A DNA stretch of 64,000 bases from Parafilimonas terrae (GCF_900115755.1 NZ_FOXQ01000004.1:62001-126000); one strand, 5' to 3'; counted from the stretch's first letter, positions 8,011-17,084 are shown. Notes: generated by a model from the sequence alone, not told the origin. Made by a program: numbers and translations.

Positions 8011-10350
8011 ATGGCAAAGAATTTATTGATAGTGGAAAGTCCGGCAAAGGCAAAGACCATTGAAAAATACCTTGGCAGCGATTTCGAGGTTAAAAGCTCG
8101 TATGGGCATATACGCGACCTTGAAAAAGATGACATGGGTATTGATATAAAACATAATTATTCTCCCCGTTATATTATTCCCGAAGACAAACAAAAAGTTG
8201 TAAAGGAATTAAAATCTGTTGCAAAAAAAGCGGATGAAGTTTGGCTGGCAACGGATGAGGACCGTGAAGGTGAAGCCATAAGCTGGCATTTATGTGAAGT
8301 ACTTGGGCTTGATCCTGTAAAAACAAAGCGCATAGTTTTTCATGAAATAACGAAACCGGCTATTCAAAGAGCGGTGCAGCAGCCACGCACAGTGGATATG
8401 AATTTAGTGGATGCACAACAGGCAAGAAGGATTTTAGACCGCATTGTTGGTTTTGAAATAAGCCCCGTTTTATGGCGCAAAATGAGCATGCGCAATTCTT
8501 TAAGCGCGGGCCGTGTGCAAAGTGTTGCTGTACGTTTAATTGCAGAAAGAGAAAGGGAAATAAATGCTTTTGAACCGGTAAGCAGTTTTAAAATTGAAGC
8601 CATCTTTAGCGGGCAGGACATCAATAATAAAAATGTAAGTTTTAAAGCTGAAGGCATCCGGCAGAAAAATGCAGAAGATGCTGAAACGTTTTTACAAAGC
8701 TGTGTGGGCGCCAATTATAAGGTGAGCGATATACAGGTAAAGCCTGCAAAAAAATCACCGGCGGCACCATTCACCACATCAACTTTGCAGCAGGAAGCAA
8801 GCCGTAAACTTGGTTACAGCGTGAGCAAAACAATGCTGCTTGCACAGAAGTTATATGAGAGCGGAAACATTACTTACATGCGTACAGACAGTGTGAATTT
8901 AAGCGACACTGCATTGAACGATATTCATTCAAACATAAGTAAACAATACGGCAACAAATATTTACAGCCCCGTAAATACAAGAATAAAAATGAAAGTGCG
9001 CAGGAAGCGCATGAAGCCATTCGTCCAACTTATATTGAAAATACAAGCGTGGACGACAGCGATACAAAACGTTTATATGAGCTGATATGGAAGCGCACAA
9101 TCGCGAGCCAGATGAGTGATGCCGAACTTGAAAAAACAACAGCAAAGATTGCCATATCAACCAATAACCAGGAACTGTCGGCGCAAGGTGAAGTGTTGAA
9201 ATTTGACGGCTTTCTTAAAGTTTACATGGAAGACAAGGACGAAGAAGATGCAACGGAAGAAGACACGGAAGGCATGCTGCCACAACTTAGCGTGGGTCAG
9301 TCTTTAACGCTTAACCAGATGCAGGCTATTGAACGTTTTACAAGGCCAGCACCAAGATATACGGAAGCCTCGCTTGTAAAGAAGCTGGAAGAATTGGGCA
9401 TTGGCCGGCCTTCTACTTATGCGCCAACTATATCAACTATTTTAAAACGCGGTTATGTGGAAAAGCGCGACAAAGAAGGCGTTTTGAGAAATTATCGCGT
9501 GCTTGTTTTAAAGCAGGATAAAATCAGCAAAAAAACAGAAAATGAAACCACAGGTGCAGAACGCTCTAAATTATTTCCAACAGACCTTGGTTTGGTAATA
9601 ACAGATTTTTTAGTGGAATATTTTTCTGATATAATGGATTATGGCTTTACTGCAAAACTGGAAGATGAGTTTGATGAAATTGCAGAAGGTAAAAAACAAT
9701 GGGAAAAAACGATTGATGGCTTTTATAAACCCTTTAAAAAAGACGTAGAACATACACTTGAAAATGCAGAACGTATAAAAGGTGAAAGGGAATTAGGTGT
9801 GGATGAAACATCGGGTAAAAAAGTGGTTGCACGCATGGGGCGTTATGGCCCGATGGTACAAATTGGCGATGTGAATGATGAAGAAAAACCGCGCTTTGCA
9901 AAGCTAAAGCCCACGCAAAGTATTGAAACCATCAGCTTTGAAGAAGCAATGGAATTATTCAAGCTGCCGAGAAATTTAGGGCAGTTTGAAGACGAAGATG
10001 TAACGGTAAATATTGGCAGGTTCGGCCCCTTTGTTGCACACAACAAAAAGTTTTATTCTTTAAGCAAAGAATACGATCCTTATAGCATAACACTGGAAGA
10101 ATCTATTCCCATTATAGAAGAAAAACGCAAGGCAAAAGAAGAACGCACCATAAAAGTTTTTGAAAAAGAAAAGATACAGGTGCTGCGTGGCCCTTACGGC
10201 CCATACTTAAAAGTGGGATTACGTAATTATAAACTTACCAAAGAACAGCAGGAACGTGCCGCGGATTTAACGGTTGAAGAAGCCAAAAAGATTATTGAAG
10301 AGTTGAAAGCTAATCCGCCGAAGAAAGTTGCGAGGAAGAAGAAGAAATAG
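8011..10350 (+). CDS. topA: DNA topoisomerase I
   Basis: This 779-residue type IA topoisomerase relaxes negative supercoils. The N-terminal Toprim domain carries the acidic triad in TDEDREGEAISWH (residues 81-92). The active-site tyrosine is Y289 in ITYMRTDSVNLS. The central region has GRPSTYAPTISTILKRGY, typical of TopA. The C-terminal part has glycine-rich repeats (ARMGRYGPMVQIG, NIGRFGPFVA, LRGPYGPYLK), which replace the zinc fingers of E. coli TopA. It ends in a lysine-rich tail ending RKKKK. Length and architecture are normal for Bacteroidota. The ATG at 8011 matches the conserved opening LLIVESPAKAKTI. It is transcribed alone; the upstream gap contains the dispersed hairpin repeat. Confidence 0.97.
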   Translation: MAKNLLIVESPAKAKTIEKYLGSDFEVKSSYGHIRDLEKDDMGIDIKHNYSPRYIIPEDKQKVVKELKSVAKKADEVWLATDEDREGEAISWHLCEVLGLDPVKTKRIVFHEITKPAIQRAVQQPRTVDMNLVDAQQARRILDRIVGFEISPVLWRKMSMRNSLSAGRVQSVAVRLIAEREREINAFEPVSSFKIEAIFSGQDINNKNVSFKAEGIRQKNAEDAETFLQSCVGANYKVSDIQVKPAKKSPAAPFTTSTLQQEASRKLGYSVSKTMLLAQKLYESGNITYMRTDSVNLSDTALNDIHSNISKQYGNKYLQPRKYKNKNESAQEAHEAIRPTYIENTSVDDSDTKRLYELIWKRTIASQMSDAELEKTTAKIAISTNNQELSAQGEVLKFDGFLKVYMEDKDEEDATEEDTEGMLPQLSVGQSLTLNQMQAIERFTRPAPRYTEASLVKKLEELGIGRPSTYAPTISTILKRGYVEKRDKEGVLRNYRVLVLKQDKISKKTENETTGAERSKLFPTDLGLVITDFLVEYFSDIMDYGFTAKLEDEFDEIAEGKKQWEKTIDGFYKPFKKDVEHTLENAERIKGERELGVDETSGKKVVARMGRYGPMVQIGDVNDEEKPRFAKLKPTQSIETISFEEAMELFKLPRNLGQFEDEDVTVNIGRFGPFVAHNKKFYSLSKEYDPYSITLEESIPIIEEKRKAKEERTIKVFEKEKIQVLRGPYGPYLKVGLRNYKLTKEQQERAADLTVEEAKKIIEELKANPPKKVARKKKK

Positions 10351-10381
10351 TTTGTGAATTATTTTTTCAGCTAAATGATAT

Positions 10382-10834
10382 ATGAAATTTTTTCTCTCTT
10401 TATTACTATTTTTTATCACGAAGAATATTAAATGTCAACCCAAAGAAATTATCAAGAATGGCTTTGTTCTAATTATAAACGACAGCTACTTTTTTCTGGA
10501 AAATGATAGTTCGAACGAATCCATGGACAGCCTGATTTTTGACACAACAAAGGAATTTATAAACTTGATTCCATCTAACAATAACGAAATGGAAAATGTT
10601 GTGTCACATAGCTTATCATTTAAACGCAACTTGTATATGTGCGGAAATTATAGTCCGTATAATAAAATGAAATACGCAAGAGTAAGCTTGACCACTGTTA
10701 AAAATAAAATTACACATAATAAAAGCGAAGTTGGACCTGAATGCTTTTATGATTTTGATACGCCTGTCACCCCCTATTATTTTAAATATAGACCCAGAAT
10801 AATTATTGCTAACACAATCAGTTTAGTTAAATAG
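10382..10834 (+). CDS. Small secreted hypothetical protein
   Basis: I do not recognise this 150-residue protein. Residues 1 to about 18 (MKFFLSLLLFFITKNIKC) look like a signal peptide, with cleavage possible near Cys18-Gln19. The rest is polar with no transmembrane segment and has several Asn/Ser/Lys-rich stretches. The coding sequence is visibly more AT-rich than topA before it. This suggests recent acquisition or weak constraint. It begins 31 bp after topA on the same strand, so it may be read through from that gene. A weak AT stem (agataat at 10833 with attatct at 10872) followed by T residues could end the transcript. Confidence 0.55.
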   Translation: MKFFLSLLLFFITKNIKCQPKEIIKNGFVLIINDSYFFLENDSSNESMDSLIFDTTKEFINLIPSNNNEMENVVSHSLSFKRNLYMCGNYSPYNKMKYARVSLTTVKNKITHNKSEVGPECFYDFDTPVTPYYFKYRPRIIIANTISLVK

Positions 10835-10911
10835 ATAATCTCTTTCGATTTATGGCATTTATTCTCGCTATTATCTTTTTTGTCGTGACATTTATTTATA
10901 AAATTATGTAT

Positions 10912-12006
10912 TCATACGCCCGGATAATTCAGCAAACCATGCTGGCTGGCGGTAAATATATCCCTGAAAATTCTTTCTATTTCAGTTTTGCCGTTAACTG
11001 CAGATAATCCGCAATAAGGATAAATGGCAGCGACCTGTGCCCGGCATTCTTTTACAAGCTGAACACTTAGTTTATTAATATTGTTTAGCCTTTTTGCCTG
11101 AATATTTTTCTTTATCAAAAGTTCATTCCACGCCGCTTCAGCAGCTTCATAGAATTTTGTACGGAGCATTTCAATTTTATTATTGGCATCTGCAATTAAT
11201 TTATTTGAATAATCATACTGCTTTATTGTAATTTTTTTTGCCTGCTTTCTTTTTTTAATAATAGCATTTGATTCTTCTAAAAAATGCCTCGACATGCCAA
11301 GCGTATTTACAGCAAGTGTTAATGCTGCAAACTGCAAAAAAGGAAATTGAAAAACAGCATCATCATGAGTGGCTGTTTCAGCATTAATTATGAATGATCT
11401 TTCTTTTGGCACATATAGATTTTCAACAAAAAAACTATGCCCTGCCGTTGCTTTAAGGCCAGGCGTATTCCAGTCTTCAATAACCTTTACCTCACTCCTT
11501 TTAAAAAAGAATGATTGGATTAATGGCTGCTGGTTTTTATCCAATACCGGTTTACCATTTTTTTCAATAGTGCAGTTAGCAGTAAAATGTGTAAGATGTG
11601 GCGCTCCGGTTGCGTATTTCCAAAAACCGTTTACAATAAAACCATCATCGGTAATAGAGGCTTTACCGCTTGCAGCGCCGCTTCCTCCCAAACAAACTTT
11701 CTGCCTGCTGAATATTTGCTTTGCTATCTTTTTATCAATATAACCAACAAATAAATTGGCGCCGGCACATAAGGTAATCGTCCAGCCAAGGCTGCCATCA
11801 ATATATGCAAGCTGCTCTTCCAGTAACAAAGCTTCGGGCAAATTCATTGCAAGACCGTTATATTTTTTCGGGACAAAAATTTTAAACCATCCATATTTAT
11901 ACATAAGCTTTAATTGTTCCGGCTGCAATACACTCTTTTCATCTGCAACAGCAGCATACTTTCTTAATATTGCAATTGTTTTCTTATCAAATGCTTTGTT
12001 CTTCAT
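10912..12006 (-). CDS. Acyl-CoA dehydrogenase-like flavoprotein under a TPP riboswitch
   Basis: This 364-residue protein has the acyl-CoA dehydrogenase fold, closest to the subgroup with an Acyl-CoA_dh_2-type C-terminal domain (related to HpaB/DszC-type flavin-dependent monooxygenases). Visible features are EQLAYIDGSLGWTITLCAGAN in the N-terminal helical part, the middle strand GFIVNGFWKYATGAPH (usual FAD-binding area), and a helical C-terminal region ending near FTASQHGLLNYPGV. There is no clear catalytic Glu motif of the beta-oxidation enzymes. Its start overlaps the end of the PnuC-type transporter gene by 20 bp, so the two are translationally coupled and should both respond to thiamine pyrophosphate. 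The substrate is unknown. Confidence 0.75.
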   Translation of the reverse strand: MKNKAFDKKTIAILRKYAAVADEKSVLQPEQLKLMYKYGWFKIFVPKKYNGLAMNLPEALLLEEQLAYIDGSLGWTITLCAGANLFVGYIDKKIAKQIFSRQKVCLGGSGAASGKASITDDGFIVNGFWKYATGAPHLTHFTANCTIEKNGKPVLDKNQQPLIQSFFFKRSEVKVIEDWNTPGLKATAGHSFFVENLYVPKERSFIINAETATHDDAVFQFPFLQFAALTLAVNTLGMSRHFLEESNAIIKKRKQAKKITIKQYDYSNKLIADANNKIEMLRTKFYEAAEAAWNELLIKKNIQAKRLNNINKLSVQLVKECRAQVAAIYPYCGLSAVNGKTEIERIFRDIFTASQHGLLNYPGV

Positions 12007-12601
12007 TAATTATCTTTTTCCATTTAAAATATCCCTGTATAGCAATTACAAAAAGAAAAACCGTAAGCAATGCATAAAGCGGCAATTCTTTATAAAACAA
12101 AAGCGGTATGGCAAAAGCATTGCTTATGTTGAGCCATATCCAGTTTTCAAGCTTCCGTTTTGCGAGCAACCACATGCCTGCCCATGCTGTAGCGCTAACC
12201 CATGCATCAAATAAAGGCACGCGTGAATCAGTAAAATTTTTAAGTATGAGATAAAGAAAGAAGAATGCTATTACAACAATAGCGACTGTTATCTTCTTAT
12301 CTTTTGCATTTGATCTTGTAACAGGCAACGGCGCTTTATCTTTCCTGTAAATCCATAGCCACCAACCCCAAATACTCATGATGAGGTAATAAATATTTAA
12401 AGCGCTTTCAGCATATAAACCAACGGTATAAAAAAGATAAATAGTAATTATTACAGAAATAATACCCGCAGGATAAAGCCATATTTTATTAGCTTTTGCA
12501 AACAATACCTCAGCTACGCCAAAACTTACACCGAGCCATTCGAGCCAGCCTGTTTGTTTTACCTGTTCCCACAAAATATTAATCCATTGAATTAAATTCA
12601 T
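11987..12601 (-). CDS. pnuT: PnuC-type vitamin transporter, predicted thiamine transporter PnuT
   Basis: This 204-residue inner-membrane protein of the PnuC family has about seven hydrophobic segments and tryptophan-rich motifs (NKIWLYPAGIISVIITIYL, MSIWGWWLWIYRKDKAP, FDAWVSATAWAGMWLLAKRK, WIWLNISNAFAIPLLF). PnuC proteins pass nicotinamide riboside. Members preceded by a thiamine pyrophosphate riboswitch carry thiamine and are called PnuT. A clear TPP riboswitch lies 47 nt upstream, so thiamine is the likely substrate. In other Bacteroidota pnuT is usually followed by thiamine pyrophosphokinase; here an acyl-CoA-dehydrogenase-like gene overlaps its 3' end instead. Family identity is firm; the substrate is inferred from regulation. 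Confidence 0.88.
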   Translation of the reverse strand: MNLIQWINILWEQVKQTGWLEWLGVSFGVAEVLFAKANKIWLYPAGIISVIITIYLFYTVGLYAESALNIYYLIMSIWGWWLWIYRKDKAPLPVTRSNAKDKKITVAIVVIAFFFLYLILKNFTDSRVPLFDAWVSATAWAGMWLLAKRKLENWIWLNISNAFAIPLLFYKELPLYALLTVFLFVIAIQGYFKWKKIINEEQSI

Positions 12602-12647
12602 GCATCTGTTATGTTATACAGGAGTGCATGCAATAACAGACGATTCT

Positions 12648-12733
12648 ATTCCCTGCGCCGGCATTATCCGTATCAGGTTCAATGGGTATAATCTCAGCCT
12701 GTAATTATCCGGTTAAACCGTGAGGCACCCCGT
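12648..12733 (-). promoter_or_regulatory. TPP (thi-box) riboswitch
   Basis: Read on the minus strand, the conserved thi-box elements appear in order: GGGGTGCCTCACGG, then CTGAGATTATACCC, then TTGAACCTGATACGG, ATAATGCCGGCG and CAGGGA. These form the pyrimidine- and pyrophosphate-sensing arms closed by P1 (GGGGTGCC side). The aptamer ends 47 nt before the transporter start codon. No strong terminator is visible between them, so control is probably at translation initiation. High TPP should shut down both pnuT and the overlapping dehydrogenase-like gene. Confidence 0.95.
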
Positions 12734-12900
12734 AGTGATGAAGCACGAATATAAATGATAAACAGCATGGCCTGCATACAATTTTTTCAGCTTGCAAACT
12801 GTTATATTATATAAGAAAAATATTGTGTTTTAATTTATACACAGATGTTATTTATTTTATCTTTAAATTAAAGTTAGCGATGTTAGTTTGTGCCTGATTT

Positions 12901-13773
12901 ATGCATCAAAACGCTGAAATATCTGCTTTGCTCACATTAATTGATGACCCCGATGAAGAAGTTTTTACTACGGTGAGCACACGCATTGTGCATTATGGAA
13001 AAGGCATTATACCCAATCTCGAAAATCTTTGGGAAAATACATTGAGTGAAGCCGTGCAGGAACGCATTGAAATGATCATTCATAAACTGCACTATTCAGA
13101 CCTTGTGCGTGATTTAACAGAATGGCGGGATAGCGCATATCATGATCTTTTGTTCGGTGCATTGCTGGTGGCACGCTTTCAATATCCCGATCTTCAAACA
13201 TCGCCTGTTATACAGGAAATAGAAAAAATAAGGCGCAATGTTTGGCTTGAATTGAATAGTTTTCTTACGCCACTGGAGCAGGCCAATGTAATTTCAAGTA
13301 TTGTTTACAATTATTATAACCTGAAAGGTGCAGAAATTGCATATAAAAATCCGGATGATTTTTTCATGCATAAGGTGCTGCAAACACGAAAGGGCAACAC
13401 GCTTTCAAATGGTATATTATATCTTGTATTAGCCGAACTGCTTGCTATTCCTGTAAAGGCAATTAATATTCCGCAACAGTTTGTGCTTGCTTTTTTTAAT
13501 GAAGATTATGATGCCGGCACTTACAATGGTAACCCGCAAAAGAAAATACATTTTTATGTAGATGCCACTTCCGGCCAGCCTTTTACCCACAAGGATATTG
13601 AGAATTATTTCAAGCGTATTAGTGTGCCGCTGGTTCCATCTTATTTTAAGCCGATGAATGCAGTTCGTGTAATACAGGTTTTGCTGGAAGAGTTGGCACG
13701 CTGTTTTGATGAACCGGCCAAAATGTACAAACATAATGAGCTGCTTCAACTTTCTGATTTATTATCTGAATAG
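12901..13773 (+). CDS. SirB1-type transglutaminase-like protein
   Basis: This 290-residue soluble protein resembles the transglutaminase-like SirB1/YchA family. Typical stretches are LLFGALLVARFQYPDL, LTPLEQANVISSIVYNYYNLKG and the block FFMHKVLQTRKGNTLSNGILYLVLAELLAIPV, the region that carries the catalytic Cys/Ser position in transglutaminase folds. Here that position reads GNTLSNG, without a cysteine. Family members generally look inactive as proteases. The N-terminal 60 residues look like HEAT-type helices. The function of the family is unknown. It diverges from the TPP-regulated pnuT transcript and nearly touches the convergent nitroreductase gene (10 bp between stops). Confidence 0.8.
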   Translation: MHQNAEISALLTLIDDPDEEVFTTVSTRIVHYGKGIIPNLENLWENTLSEAVQERIEMIIHKLHYSDLVRDLTEWRDSAYHDLLFGALLVARFQYPDLQTSPVIQEIEKIRRNVWLELNSFLTPLEQANVISSIVYNYYNLKGAEIAYKNPDDFFMHKVLQTRKGNTLSNGILYLVLAELLAIPVKAINIPQQFVLAFFNEDYDAGTYNGNPQKKIHFYVDATSGQPFTHKDIENYFKRISVPLVPSYFKPMNAVRVIQVLLEELARCFDEPAKMYKHNELLQLSDLLSE

Positions 13774-13783
13774 GAATAAGCTC

Positions 13784-14365
13784 TCAATTTTTCCAAACAA
13801 CTTTTTCTTCCAAAGGAATAATACGGCTGCCTTTTTTTATATCACTATCGGTATAACCAAGATAAATTAAACCAATCACCTGGTCTTCGGCCTGCAAGCC
13901 TAAAAAGGTTTTCATAGCATCATGAAATGTAATGCCGCCGGTGCTCCATAAAGCCGCAATATTTAAAGAAGCAGCGCCAAGAAGAAGATTTTGCACAGCA
14001 GCAGCAACAGCGCATATTTCTTCAACTTTTGTAATCTTCGGGTTATTGCCCCGCTTCATATAAACAGCAATTATGTGCGAACAATTATCACCGTTATGCA
14101 ATATCTTTTCGTATTTCGCTGTTTCAAATTTTTCAGCAGGGGCATTTGCTTTATATAGATCTGCATGGTCTTTACAAAACTGCTGCACGGCATTGCCGGA
14201 AAACACAACAAAACGCCAGGGTTCTGTGTGGGCATGTGTAGGCGCCCAATCGGCAAGTTGCAATAGGTTATTAATAACAGTATCATCAATCTTTTTGCCA
14301 TTCATGAGCATGGGTTTGCAACTGCGCCTGTTCTTTATAATGTTTTCTATTATTTCAAAATTCAT
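13784..14365 (-). CDS. Nitroreductase family protein
   Basis: This 193-residue FMN-dependent oxidoreductase belongs to the nitroreductase family. The FMN-binding start IIKNRRSCKPM is present, as are APTHAHTEPWRFVVFSG and the later AAAVQNLLLGAASLNIAALWSTGG, which are standard for the fold. It should work as a homodimer reducing nitro or quinone compounds, or as an NAD(P)H:flavin enzyme; the substrate cannot be read. The N-terminal Arg pair contacts the FMN phosphate in this family. It is convergent with the transglutaminase-like gene and 98 bp upstream of the DUF420 stop codon. There is no signal peptide. Confidence 0.92.
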   Translation of the reverse strand: MNFEIIENIIKNRRSCKPMLMNGKKIDDTVINNLLQLADWAPTHAHTEPWRFVVFSGNAVQQFCKDHADLYKANAPAEKFETAKYEKILHNGDNCSHIIAVYMKRGNNPKITKVEEICAVAAAVQNLLLGAASLNIAALWSTGGITFHDAMKTFLGLQAEDQVIGLIYLGYTDSDIKKGSRIIPLEEKVVWKN

Positions 14366-14463
14366 ACAACGAAAATAGTAGCTTGGTAATAAAATTTATG
14401 CAGGCGTTAATTTCTACATTTCGTAAATAAACACATGCAATGATAAGCCGGAAGCAAAAAATG

Positions 14464-15057
14464 TCAGGTGTAATAAGGCTGTATCATCCAGTAAACTACC
14501 GGGCCTGAAACCGCCACATAAAACCACAATGGCCATGTGATGCGGGCAAGTTTTTTATGTTTGGGATATTCTGCTATTAAAGCGCGATAGGCTGTGAATA
14601 AAATAAACGGTAAAATAATGCCTGCTAAAAATATATGCGTAAGCAAAATGATGAGGTAATAAGGCCTCGAACCACTTACGGCAGCCTTCTCTGTATCGCT
14701 TAAAATACCATTATGATCAGCATCACCGTAAATTGCTTCGCCGGCTAATAAATGATGCGCTATATAAGAAACCAAAAACACTACAGATAAAATAAGCGCT
14801 GCGAGCATAAGCCGTTTATGCAAAATATAATTTGATCTTTTTACAGCAATTAAAGCGATTAAAAGCAACACCGCAATAACAGAATTAATAATAGCATTGG
14901 CCAGGGCAAAAATGTGAATGTCAAACCCTAAATCAATATCAACTTTAAACTTTGCCAAAAAGCTTACGGCAGCAAATATTACAATAGAAAATATAATGAT
15001 AAGCCAGGTTGCTTTTTTATCGTTCTTGTGTATTACCGGCTGAGGCAGTTGGTTCAT
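14464..15057 (-). CDS. DUF420 membrane protein of the cytochrome oxidase cluster, with an EF-hand-like loop
   Basis: This 197-residue membrane protein has about five hydrophobic segments and belongs to the DUF420 family (CtaM-like), which helps cytochrome oxidase maturation in Firmicutes and sits with oxidase genes in many phyla. Conserved histidines occur in YIAHHLLAGEAIYG and LLTHIFLAGIILPF. Between them, residues 112-123 read D-A-D-H-N-G-I-L-S-D-T-E, a textbook EF-hand calcium loop (ligands at D112, D114, N116, S120, E123). The gene start overlaps the SCO gene end by 41 bp, so it is the last gene of the oxidase operon. Confidence 0.88.
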   Translation of the reverse strand: MNQLPQPVIHKNDKKATWLIIIFSIVIFAAVSFLAKFKVDIDLGFDIHIFALANAIINSVIAVLLLIALIAVKRSNYILHKRLMLAALILSVVFLVSYIAHHLLAGEAIYGDADHNGILSDTEKAAVSGSRPYYLIILLTHIFLAGIILPFILFTAYRALIAEYPKHKKLARITWPLWFYVAVSGPVVYWMIQPYYT

Positions 15058-15859
15058 CTGTATTTTTTTTACGGAATATTAAACGCGTTACCACTATAGT
15101 TGCCACAATTGCTATAACAAAAAATATAGCCATTAAAGCAGGATCAAATGGAAGTTTCTGCGGATTGTCATCCACAGCCAGCATTAATAATCCAATATCT
15201 TTGGAAAGCTTGTTAAGCGATGTTGAATCCAGGCCATTATAATAACCGCGGACATTAAAGTTTTTATCAATCAGCACAAATCTTGTAGTGTGCACAAAAT
15301 CGGGATTGATGGGAACCGTATCAAATTTATCAACCTTTAATTGCTCAAACGCATAATTATATATGGTATCGCGGTTGCCCGTTAACAGCCACCAGTTACC
15401 TGGATCTATCCCAAAATGATCGGCATATTTCTTCAATTTTGCAACAGAATCTGTTTCGGGATCAATGCTGAATGAGATAAACTGAACGATAGATGAATCC
15501 GGTGCAGACATAATATCGCCGCCTCTTGCAAAAGAGCGCTGCATCGTAAGCATATTTTTTGTAAGCAGCGGGCAGATAGATCCGCATGATGTGAAGAAAA
15601 AATCCATCACTATCAGCTTGCCCTGCAAATCATACAGGCTTACCGTATCGCCCAATTGATTTACGAGATGGAAATTGGCTACGCGATGCCAAACTGTGTC
15701 ATTTACCATCTGGCCTTTTTCCACGTGATTTATAACAGTATCAGGCAGGTAATGGGCAGGCATTACTGTTGCATTATCACTCGCCTGCTTAAGCCATAAA
15801 TAGCTTGCCAGTGGAATTAATACAGCTATTGCAACTGCCAGTAAAGCTTTTTTAGTCAT
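15017..15859 (-). CDS. SCO1/SenC family copper chaperone for cytochrome oxidase
   Basis: This 280-residue membrane-anchored thioredoxin-fold protein delivers copper to the CuA site of cytochrome c oxidase subunit II. An N-terminal hydrophobic anchor (about residues 4-22) precedes the domain, and a second hydrophobic stretch (about residues 243-262) lies near the C-terminus. The copper ligands are visible: C92 and C96 in SCGSICP and H190 in DFVHTTRFVLID. The latter is the conserved His of the family. The gene is in the oxidase operon, 89 bp after subunit IV, and overlaps the DUF420 gene by 41 bp in another frame. Confidence 0.93.
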   Translation of the reverse strand: MTKKALLAVAIAVLIPLASYLWLKQASDNATVMPAHYLPDTVINHVEKGQMVNDTVWHRVANFHLVNQLGDTVSLYDLQGKLIVMDFFFTSCGSICPLLTKNMLTMQRSFARGGDIMSAPDSSIVQFISFSIDPETDSVAKLKKYADHFGIDPGNWWLLTGNRDTIYNYAFEQLKVDKFDTVPINPDFVHTTRFVLIDKNFNVRGYYNGLDSTSLNKLSKDIGLLMLAVDDNPQKLPFDPALMAIFFVIAIVATIVVTRLIFRKKNTDEPTASAGNTQER

Positions 15860-15948
15860 GCTTAAAAATATTGCACGGCATTGCCGAAATAAAAAACCAC
15901 CGCAAAGGTGCGATGGTATTTTATTAATATAAAGTGTTTCACAAAATT

Positions 15949-16368
15949 TTATTCAAGGTGGTGCGTGCCTTCTTCCTGCACAGGCATCTTTTCTTTACTG
16001 TGCTCAAGATGGTTTCGGTCCCATTTGTTCTTATAATTTTTAAATGAATTTCCATCTGCAAGAAAAGCGCTGATAAACCATATAAATAAACAAAGCGGCA
16101 CCACGATGGTCATTATCATATTACGCAGTTCATGCTTAAGGTGCATGAAATAGGCAACGATATAAAAAGCCTTTGCAAGCATAAGAATAACAATTATGCC
16201 TTTTATTATATGGCGCTTTAAACTTTGCTCATCCATCCCTATCATTGAAAACCCTAAAGCAAGCTCCACAATTGTAAGGACGGAAAGGATAATAGTAACT
16301 CTCCATATTTCCTTTACACCTCCGCCTGCATGCCTTTCTTCGGCTAAAGATTCTATAGAATGATCCAT
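15949..16368 (-). CDS. Cytochrome c oxidase subunit IV family protein
   Basis: This 139-residue protein has three transmembrane helices (about residues 22-44, 51-75 and 82-104) and is of the prokaryotic oxidase subunit IV family that stabilises aa3/caa3-type complexes. The conserved LAKAFYIVAYFMHLKHELRNM is present. The N- and C-terminal tails are charged; the C-terminal one is rich in Lys, Glu and His. It begins 20 bp after the stop of the subunit III gene at 16389, clearly in the same operon. Subunits I and II are not in this window. Confidence 0.88.
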   Translation of the reverse strand: MDHSIESLAEERHAGGGVKEIWRVTIILSVLTIVELALGFSMIGMDEQSLKRHIIKGIIVILMLAKAFYIVAYFMHLKHELRNMIMTIVVPLCLFIWFISAFLADGNSFKNYKNKWDRNHLEHSKEKMPVQEEGTHHLE

Positions 16369-16388
16369 TAGTATTGTTTATTATTTAA

Positions 16389-17060
16389 TTAAATAAGATA
16401 AAAGCAGGTGAATACAAATACCCAGACAAGATCAACAAAATGCCAGTATAACCCGGCCTTTTCAATCATGAGATAATGGCCTCTTCTTTCAAATACGCCC
16501 CGTAAAACCATTATAAGCATAATGCAGTTTATTATTACGCCGGAGAATACGTGAAAGCCGTGAAAGCCCGTTATTGTAAAGAAGAAATTGGTAAAGTTGG
16601 TTGTGCTGATTGTGCCATCTGCATTTGGAAAAGGGTTTCTTCCCCACCATGCACCTTCATGATAAAGATGCGTCCATTCCCAAGCCTGGCAACCCAGGAA
16701 AGCAAGGCCGCCCAAAATGGTAAGCACCATATATTTTGCAACGCCTTTTTTGTTCATGGCATGCCCTTCGTGCACGGCAAGCACCATTGTTACAGAACTG
16801 ATGATAAGAATAAAGGTCATTATACTTACAAACACAAGCGGGGCATGTGTTTCTCCGCCAAAAGGATAAGTGCGGAATACCGTATTGGGGTCAGGCCAGC
16901 CATTGGTTGCAAAACGGGTAGTGCCATAAGCAATAAGAAATGCGCCGAAAGTAAAAGCATCACTCATCAAAAAATACCACATCATCAGCTTGCCATACTC
17001 AACATTAAAAGGACTTCTTCCGCCCTTCCACATTCCGGTAGTTGTAACAGTTGTGTTCAT
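16389..17060 (-). CDS. Cytochrome c oxidase subunit III (copy A)
   Basis: This 223-residue heme-copper oxidase subunit III has about five transmembrane helices. It shows GKLMMWYFLMSDAFTFGAFLIAYG, FFTITGFHGFHVFSGVIIN (family signature with two His) and the end GLYWHFVDLVWVFVFTCFYLI, the standard subunit III closing motif. It is followed by a second subunit III paralogue upstream in transcription (17134-17721), a tandem arrangement usual in Bacteroidota. The gap to that paralogue is 73 bp and contains a good -7 element, so this gene may start its own transcript together with subunit IV, SCO and DUF420. Confidence 0.93.
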   Translation of the reverse strand: MNTTVTTTGMWKGGRSPFNVEYGKLMMWYFLMSDAFTFGAFLIAYGTTRFATNGWPDPNTVFRTYPFGGETHAPLVFVSIMTFILIISSVTMVLAVHEGHAMNKKGVAKYMVLTILGGLAFLGCQAWEWTHLYHEGAWWGRNPFPNADGTISTTNFTNFFFTITGFHGFHVFSGVIINCIMLIMVLRGVFERRGHYLMIEKAGLYWHFVDLVWVFVFTCFYLI

Positions 17061-17084
17061 GTGTATTTAAAACTTGTATGGTGG

